A program made the translations under genes and the position numbers. From contig JAGGAC010000050.1 of assembly GCA_017889635.1 (NCBI GenBank), positions 1 to 38,621 on the forward strand: a stretch of 38,621 bases of DNA, written 5' to 3'. This document shows positions 34,322-38,621 of the stretch, piece by piece. The number at the start of each line of letters is the position of its first letter. Positions within the stretch are counted from its first letter, which is position 1. Origin of the DNA: Bacillota bacterium (GTDB lineage: Bacteria; Bacillota; Negativicutes; Sporomusales; CTSoil-080). A model generated the notes under the pieces. That model had not been told where the DNA came from. It saw nothing but the letters and a program-made list of their open reading frames with translations, and made no database searches.

Positions 34322-34972
34322 ATGAATTTAGCGGAAATGGAGAATGTAAAGATTCATGTCGGTTGTGGTGGTGCTAAAATAAACGGGTTTATTAATATTG
34401 ATGTACGCCAAACGGTGGCGACAGATTTAGTACTGGATCTTAATTTACCAATTCCTTTTAAATCAATTGAATGTGCGTTTAGTAACGCATTTTTTGAGCA
34501 TCTGTATCGTGATAAACGAGTAACGCATTTAACTGATTTATACAATAAATTAACAACTACAGGGTTCATTTGTTACATTGGGATTCCTTACTTTAAGAAC
34601 GTTGCGAGATTTTATCTTGAAAATATGCCAGGAACTGCTGGTCCGGTATTTGATTTGTATAATGTGTATCGTTACACTCATGGAGGCGATACGGAAGACG
34701 TATTATTCGATAACTATCACGCGCAATTACATAAATCATTATTTGATGAACAGGAGCTAATGCAGTTACTAAGTAAAGCCGGGTTTACCAATTATGTGAT
34801 TTTTTGTTACGGATTTCCCGGTGACTATGTTGAACTTCCTGTTACTATGGGGTTTTTTGCTATGAAACAACAAGATCATCAAGATTTTACCAGGCAAGTT
34901 TGCCGTAATTTCCTAAAAAACTTCGACGGAACATACCTAAGAATGAAGACTCTTCAATTTTTGTCGGTTTAG
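34322..34972 (+). CDS. Class I SAM-dependent methyltransferase
   Basis: A 216-residue methyltransferase. Motif I, IHVGCGGAKINGFINIDV, is the glycine-rich SAM loop in the form found in polysaccharide-cluster methyltransferases. The acidic LVLDLNLPIPF and the FSNAFFEHLYR segment (motif II region, E-H pair) follow. ATG 34322 is chosen over 34259, because GGGAGGG at 34308-34314 is directly upstream and the region before it has no family similarity. It lies 70 nt after the hypothetical gene and 46 nt before the GT-D gene. It probably methylates a sugar or lipid-linked glycan; the substrate is unknown. Confidence 0.85.
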   Translation: MNLAEMENVKIHVGCGGAKINGFINIDVRQTVATDLVLDLNLPIPFKSIECAFSNAFFEHLYRDKRVTHLTDLYNKLTTTGFICYIGIPYFKNVARFYLENMPGTAGPVFDLYNVYRYTHGGDTEDVLFDNYHAQLHKSLFDEQELMQLLSKAGFTNYVIFCYGFPGDYVELPVTMGFFAMKQQDHQDFTRQVCRNFLKNFDGTYLRMKTLQFLSV

Positions 34973-35018
34973 TTCTTCCGAGTGAAGGACCAGAAAAGCA
35001 AGTAGGAGATGCATTGAT

Positions 35019-35825
35019 ATGAACGATAGCATGAATGGCTTTCCTTCGTGTATTAGAATACAAACGCCGCTTACCACAATTAAACAGTGCCAAGAGTTAA
35101 TTTCTCTACGACAAAATGGTGCCTATATGCGTTTTGGTGATGGTGATGTTAATTTATTGGAAAGCAAAAATGATATGCTGCAAGCAGGAAATAAACAAAT
35201 TGCGGCTGAGATGCAGGAAGCTTTTTCTTTAGCCGGTGATGGAATAGTAAAGTGTTTGCCTCTGCACTCAAAAAAATTTGGATTTATGCCGGGGATGCAG
35301 CCAGGTATTCACTTATCGCCTGATGAATGGGCTGATAATATGCTTTCGCGGATATATAAATATTTTATTGGCGAGAAAATTTATTCTCCTGTCGCATTGG
35401 CTTATTTAGCAGTGTTTGAGCCGAGTAGTGCAATTGCTTTTTTAAGATTATTAAGATCGCAAAATCCGATTTTTGTAGGAAATGAAAATGTCTCACCGTT
35501 TACGCTAGAAAAGCTTTTTGGTAATACTGCGCATGTAAAAACTCCTACCCAAAATTCTTTTGTGGACATTGACCGAATAGAACAGGAAACTATCCAAAAC
35601 TATTTTGAACGTAAGCGGGAGTATGAAGTAATTGTTGTAGCAATGGGGTGTTCGGGAAGGGTGTTGGAAAAGCGATTATTAAAAAACAAAGGGTTAAATG
35701 TATTTTTATTTGATTTTGGCAGTTCGCTTGATGCCTTTTGCGGCTGGAATACCCGGGCTTGGATTGATTTAGTAGGCTTGCCGCAGGCATATTGGGAAAC
35801 CATGCTTAACTGCATCCGAGAATAG
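35019..35825 (+). CDS. GT-D-fold glycosyltransferase (DUF1792-type)
   Basis: A 268-residue protein with the hallmarks of the GT-D glycosyltransferase domain. Near the N-terminus is AYMRFGDGDVNLL (RFGDGE-type nucleotide-sugar motif). The middle part is helical. The C-terminal Rossmann-like segment is VIVVAMGCSGRVLEKRLL followed by VFLFDFGSSLDAFCGW. Such domains transfer glucose or related sugars in streptococcal adhesin glycosylation and capsule loci. AGGAG precedes the ATG. It is third in the surface-glycan run and 29 nt before the GT-B gene. Donor and acceptor are not readable from the sequence. Confidence 0.82.
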   Translation: MNDSMNGFPSCIRIQTPLTTIKQCQELISLRQNGAYMRFGDGDVNLLESKNDMLQAGNKQIAAEMQEAFSLAGDGIVKCLPLHSKKFGFMPGMQPGIHLSPDEWADNMLSRIYKYFIGEKIYSPVALAYLAVFEPSSAIAFLRLLRSQNPIFVGNENVSPFTLEKLFGNTAHVKTPTQNSFVDIDRIEQETIQNYFERKREYEVIVVAMGCSGRVLEKRLLKNKGLNVFLFDFGSSLDAFCGWNTRAWIDLVGLPQAYWETMLNCIRE

Positions 35826-35854
35826 TTAAATAATATAATGGCAGGTGAGGTGCG

Positions 35855-36811
35855 GTGATTGTATTACTGGAACCTTTAGCCGATGGTGATAAGGCTGGCA
35901 AAATAGATGAGCGGATTTTTCAATATTATCTGCGTTGGAGTACTAGCGGACACTCCGGCGGGCCGACGGTAGTTGCCGAAAATCTGCTAAAAGAACTGCG
36001 GCAGCGCGATGATGTGGCTTGGATGCTGGTTACGCCGGTAACCAAGCTTGATAGGATTTATTCGGTTATATGGGTAGTCAACGACATTAATCATCTTGTA
36101 TGGGCCATAGAAAATAAAGAAAAGTTGGGCTGTAAACAGTTATGGGCCGGTCCGAATCTGGTAGTAGTTCCGCAGGAATTGCAAGGTATTATCGGACATT
36201 CTAAGGTTGATAAGGTGATTGTTCCTTGCCGGTGGCCAGGCGAGGTTTATTCCCTTTTGATGCCCAGTATTAGGGAAAAGATAGTGATATGGCCGGTAGG
36301 TATTGATACCGATGAATGGCGGCCCGATGTGACTAAAGAGAAACAGCTTATAGTGGTTTATAACAAAGGAAATACTGCATTGACAGAGGCGCTGAAGAAT
36401 GGTTTGGGTTCGGCTGGTGAACAGGTTCATGAAATTACATATGGAAAATATAGCCGAAGCGAATATAAGGCGTTGTTAGATCAGGCTAAGGCCGTTGTAT
36501 GGCTGTCAGCAACCGAAAGTCAGGGAATTGCTCTTTTAGAAGCGATGGCTATGAACGTTCCGGTGCTTTGCTGGCGAAATACTGTCTGGAATTATTATAG
36601 TGTAGAATTGCGAACAGTGTTTAGCTATGACAGAGCAACACCGGCTCCATATTTTTCTGAGCAGTGCGGCATGTTTTTCAATGATGCGCAGGATTTCTTT
36701 GAGCGGCAGTATCCGGCATTTGCTGATAAAACAACCTGCTTTTCACCGCGACGATATTTATATGACAATAATTTGGTGGTGGGAAAATCGTTGACCTATA
36801 TTTGGGACTAA
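35855..36811 (+). CDS. GT-B glycosyltransferase, GT4-like
   Basis: A 318-residue glycosyltransferase. The N-terminal domain has SGHSGGPTVVAENLLKEL (the GG acceptor-side loop of GT4 enzymes). The C-terminal donor domain has VIWPVGIDTDEWRP and AVVWLSATESQGIALLEAMAMNVPVL, the E-x7-E retaining GT-B pattern. The start is GTG with GGTGAGG upstream. It is somewhat shorter than typical GT4 enzymes (about 350-400). It is last of the four same-strand glycan genes and converges on the DNRLRE-type gene. Confidence 0.85.
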   Translation: MIVLLEPLADGDKAGKIDERIFQYYLRWSTSGHSGGPTVVAENLLKELRQRDDVAWMLVTPVTKLDRIYSVIWVVNDINHLVWAIENKEKLGCKQLWAGPNLVVVPQELQGIIGHSKVDKVIVPCRWPGEVYSLLMPSIREKIVIWPVGIDTDEWRPDVTKEKQLIVVYNKGNTALTEALKNGLGSAGEQVHEITYGKYSRSEYKALLDQAKAVVWLSATESQGIALLEAMAMNVPVLCWRNTVWNYYSVELRTVFSYDRATPAPYFSEQCGMFFNDAQDFFERQYPAFADKTTCFSPRRYLYDNNLVVGKSLTYIWD

Positions 36812-36908
36812 TTAAAAAAGCGGCTGGCTAAGGACGATTAATAGTTGGCATAGCAGCAATAATGGCTATGAAATCTTAATACTGGTTGTAATGGTTTGAA
36901 AAATGAAT

Positions 36909-36947
36909 AAGGCTCTTGATGCCTTCCTGTGGAAGGCACAAGAGCTT
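36909..36947. terminator. Terminator between convergent genes
   Basis: A long stem AAGGCTCTTGATGCCTTCC with GGAAGGCACAAGAGCTT (two bulges or mismatches) has a TGT loop. The minus-strand tail TTATTCATTTTTC is T-rich, so it mainly serves the minus-strand gene, though it can also stop the glycosyltransferase run. The rest of 36812-36988 shows nothing. Confidence 0.75.
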
Positions 36948-36988
36948 AAAGAATGTTTGACAGTTTATAAATTGAATAGGAGTAATGA

Positions 36989-37846
36989 CTAGCTATGGCC
37001 TTGAATGTGAATAAGCAGTTTGGTACTATGGTCGTCAGCATGTTCGGACTTATAGCCTAGCCTTGAATATTTTGCAATATAGTCCGGGACAAAGAATTTT
37101 TGTTCACCTGGGTTTATTGTTTTGGTTTGGCCGGTTGTTTCCCAATGATGATCGTCGGGACTTAACTGAAGGTGGGCTAACGCCGGAGCTGAGCCGACAT
37201 TTGTAACGATATAAGTATAGTTGAACGGCAGGGTTTTAATGGGATCAGTAAAAGCAGCGTCTTTACGCGCAGTTACATGCAGCGTTACTTCCAGCGGTGG
37301 ACGGACTGGTTTACAGGGAACGGCAGGGTCTAAATATTCTATTCGCAGATAGGGCCAAGACTCGGAGTTAGGCGATTCTTTGCTTGCGAAGACAATTTCA
37401 TTAGGAAAACATTCGTTGGCCATTTTTAGCAAAACCCCTAGATTAGCTTCTGTGCCTTGGTACCACTTTTCAATTAATGAGGTTAGGTCAAAGGATATTA
37501 GGTTTTTGTGGTGTTTTGTCAGCTTCAAGCTAGCCGCAGGGGTTGGCTTAAATAGAGGTTGGTGTTTAAAGGATACACATCTTGCACACCATTCTGATAG
37601 AATTTGGTGAACCTCTACCGTTTTAGAGATGCTAGGGTACGTGTTTGGGGCTAAGTATAAGTTTAAAGTTGCATTTGAGATTTTTAAAAAGGGCGGCAAC
37701 TGTGATATATCAAATTCGATTAGCGACCGGTATACTTTGCTGCCTATTCTCCCCACAGTGAGGCTTTTGCTAAAGCATTTACAGCCAATCGATTTTTGTT
37801 TTACAAATGTATCTTTTTGCGGCGGCTTAATAATTGTAAATCCCAT
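36989..37846 (-). CDS. DNRLRE-type surface protein with DUF6385-like C-terminal domain
   Basis: A 285-residue protein. Residues 1 to about 175 resemble the DNRLRE (disaggregatase-related) jelly-roll module (DTFVKQKSIG, YRSLIEFDISQLP, ATLNLYLAPNT, LTSLIEKWYQGTEANLGVLLK). After a proline-rich linker (PAVPCKPVRPP) a C-terminal domain of about 85 residues (LPFNYTYIVTNVGSAPA, HLQLSPDDHHW, ending LLIHIQGHS) is homologous to the end of the repeat protein at 38052. I call it DUF6385-like from memory. No classical signal peptide is visible. GGGAGGA lies before the ATG. It is probably on the cell or spore surface; the location is inferred. Confidence 0.75.
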   Translation of the reverse strand: MGFTIIKPPQKDTFVKQKSIGCKCFSKSLTVGRIGSKVYRSLIEFDISQLPPFLKISNATLNLYLAPNTYPSISKTVEVHQILSEWCARCVSFKHQPLFKPTPAASLKLTKHHKNLISFDLTSLIEKWYQGTEANLGVLLKMANECFPNEIVFASKESPNSESWPYLRIEYLDPAVPCKPVRPPLEVTLHVTARKDAAFTDPIKTLPFNYTYIVTNVGSAPALAHLQLSPDDHHWETTGQTKTINPGEQKFFVPDYIAKYSRLGYKSEHADDHSTKLLIHIQGHS

Positions 37847-37958
37847 AATTGGTTCCTCCCTAATGTTAGCATACAGGCAGGGGGTACTTTAGGGTACATA
37901 ATAAAGAGAAAATAGACATGGCAGTAATGATTGTAGTAATCATTCCAAAATGGGAGGG

Positions 37959-37978
37959 GTTGAAACGAAAGTTTCAAC
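37959..37978. terminator. Short hairpin between the two surface-protein genes
   Basis: The perfect 8-bp stem GTTGAAAC / GTTTCAAC has a GAAA tetraloop and G-rich and C-rich flanks. On the minus strand it follows the repeat-protein gene and is trailed by CCCTCCCATTTT. It could be a terminator for that gene or part of the leader of the next. The rest of 37847-38051 shows nothing else. Confidence 0.5.
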
Positions 37979-38051
37979 ACGCCCCCTTTTGGATTTAATC
38001 CATATAAGGATAACTTTTAGTGTGCTGTATTAGTAAGATAAGCAGCATTTT

Positions 38052-38621
38052 TTAGGCGTGGCCTTGTAAATAGAGGTTTAGTGTCACAGTACTACCAGAA
38101 GTAGTAGCCCGATAGTACATTCTTGCATACTTAAAGTGATAGGTGGAAACAAAGGCGGAAAGGCTGGCTGCAGGCAAAGTTATTTCTGGTTCCTCATTTA
38201 AATAGTTGGTGCCATCGGGACTTACCTGTAATATAAGTCCTGCACTATTGGTGGTACTGGCATTATACGCGCCAACTGTCCAAACATTAAACGGCAGTAC
38301 TGTCCAGGTATCTGAAGCTGAGAACGTAGTGTCACTTGTAGTAAGATTGAGTGCGGTTACGTCGGTAGTAGCGTTGTCTGCTGTAACGGAGCCGGTGACG
38401 CTTAAGGCACCAGAAGTAGTGATGGTAACAGTACCGATGGTAACACTGACGGTGTTATCAACATTGACGGAGCCGGTGACGCTTAAGGCACCAGAAGTAG
38501 TGATGGTAACAGTACCGATGGTAACACTGACGGTGTTATCAACATTGACGGAGCCTGTAACACTTAAGGCACCAGAAGTGGTGATGGTAACAGTACCGGT
38601 GGTGACGCTGACAGTATTATC
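38052..38621 (-). CDS. Repeat-containing surface protein, C-terminal part (cut by window edge)
   Basis: The minus-strand frame is open from the right edge to the stop at 38052-38054, giving 190 residues. It begins with 27-residue tandem repeats of the form VTIGTVTITTSGALSVTGS then VNVDNTVS, rich in Ser/Thr and with alternating Val/Ile as in a beta-solenoid. A linker follows, then a C-terminal domain (LPFNVWTVGAYNAS, LQVSPDGTNYLNEE, ending LNLYLQGHA). That domain is homologous to the end of the neighbouring 36989-37846 protein. No start codon lies inside the window. It is probably a surface filament, spore-coat or S-layer-associated protein; the function is unknown. The high Thr content next to glycosyltransferase genes suggests possible O-glycosylation. 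Confidence 0.8.
   Translation of the reverse strand, partial: DNTVSVTTGTVTITTSGALSVTGSVNVDNTVSVTIGTVTITTSGALSVTGSVNVDNTVSVTIGTVTITTSGALSVTGSVTADNATTDVTALNLTTSDTTFSASDTWTVLPFNVWTVGAYNASTTNSAGLILQVSPDGTNYLNEEPEITLPAASLSAFVSTYHFKYARMYYRATTSGSTVTLNLYLQGHA
38389..38621 (-). repeat. 81-bp tandem coding repeats
   Basis: Repeat starts (the GAGCC of GAGCCGGTGACG/GAGCCTGTAACA) fall at 38389, 38470 and 38551, exactly 81 bp apart. The first two units are nearly identical and the third has scattered synonymous changes. Each encodes 27 residues of the protein above. The array continues past the window edge, so its copy number is unknown. Confidence 0.92.

Noticed and set aside
38389-38621. Tandem repeats considered as a CRISPR array
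   Set aside because: Units are contiguous with an 81-bp period, without unique spacers, and translate in one frame into a 27-residue protein repeat.

Overview
The window reads as chromosome of a diderm (outer-membrane-bearing) Firmicute, most likely a Negativicute of the Sporomusa/Pelosinus type. The main evidence is three SLH-domain outer-membrane porins: signal peptide, one SLH domain, a linker helix, then a beta-barrel ending in Phe. Ribosome binding sites are strong and Firmicute-like. Placement below class level is inference.

Bases 1 to about 33.4 kb form a large plant-glycoside utilisation locus centred on L-rhamnose. It starts with the 3' end of an iron-dependent alcohol dehydrogenase (lactaldehyde/propanediol type), followed by an AraC regulator. 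Three cassettes follow, each pairing an SLH porin, an inner-membrane sugar transporter and a cytoplasmic GH78 alpha-L-rhamnosidase. Cassette 1 is the GPH symporter and rhamnosidase on the minus strand, divergent from porin 1 (1.9-7.8 kb). Cassette 2 is porin 2, MFS and rhamnosidase (13.5-19.2 kb). Cassette 3 is porin 3, MFS, esterase, GH3, rhamnosidase and a creatininase-family protein (23.9-33.4 kb). Between them lie methylglyoxal synthase, a eukaryotic-type hexokinase, a second AraC regulator, a GH43 glycosidase, a SemiSWEET-like protein, an AraC-GH39 fusion, a broken flavodoxin-like reductase and a beta-phosphoglucomutase. None of the glycosidases has a signal peptide, so I infer that small glycosides cross the outer membrane through the porins, cross the inner membrane through MFS/GPH carriers, and are cut in the cytoplasm. 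Hexokinase, beta-PGM, the lactaldehyde-type dehydrogenase and MgsA would handle the products.

Regulation: upstream of GH43 and of porin 2 there is the same AraC-like direct repeat (GTCAT cores 21 bp apart) with a -10 box at exactly the same distance. A weaker version precedes porin 1. The three porin genes share a leader element (TTTTxAGGAAAC) just before the ribosome binding site. Many intergenic hairpins lack a U-tract, including those between porins 2 and 3 and their transporters.

From 33.5 kb the content changes. A four-gene surface-glycan set (unknown protein, SAM methyltransferase, GT-D-fold glycosyltransferase, GT-B glycosyltransferase) faces two minus-strand proteins that share a homologous C-terminal domain. 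One of these is a DNRLRE-type protein. The other runs off the right edge and contains perfect-period 81-bp (27-residue) Ser/Thr-rich repeats. I saw no tRNA, rRNA, CRISPR array, insertion sequence or phage gene.
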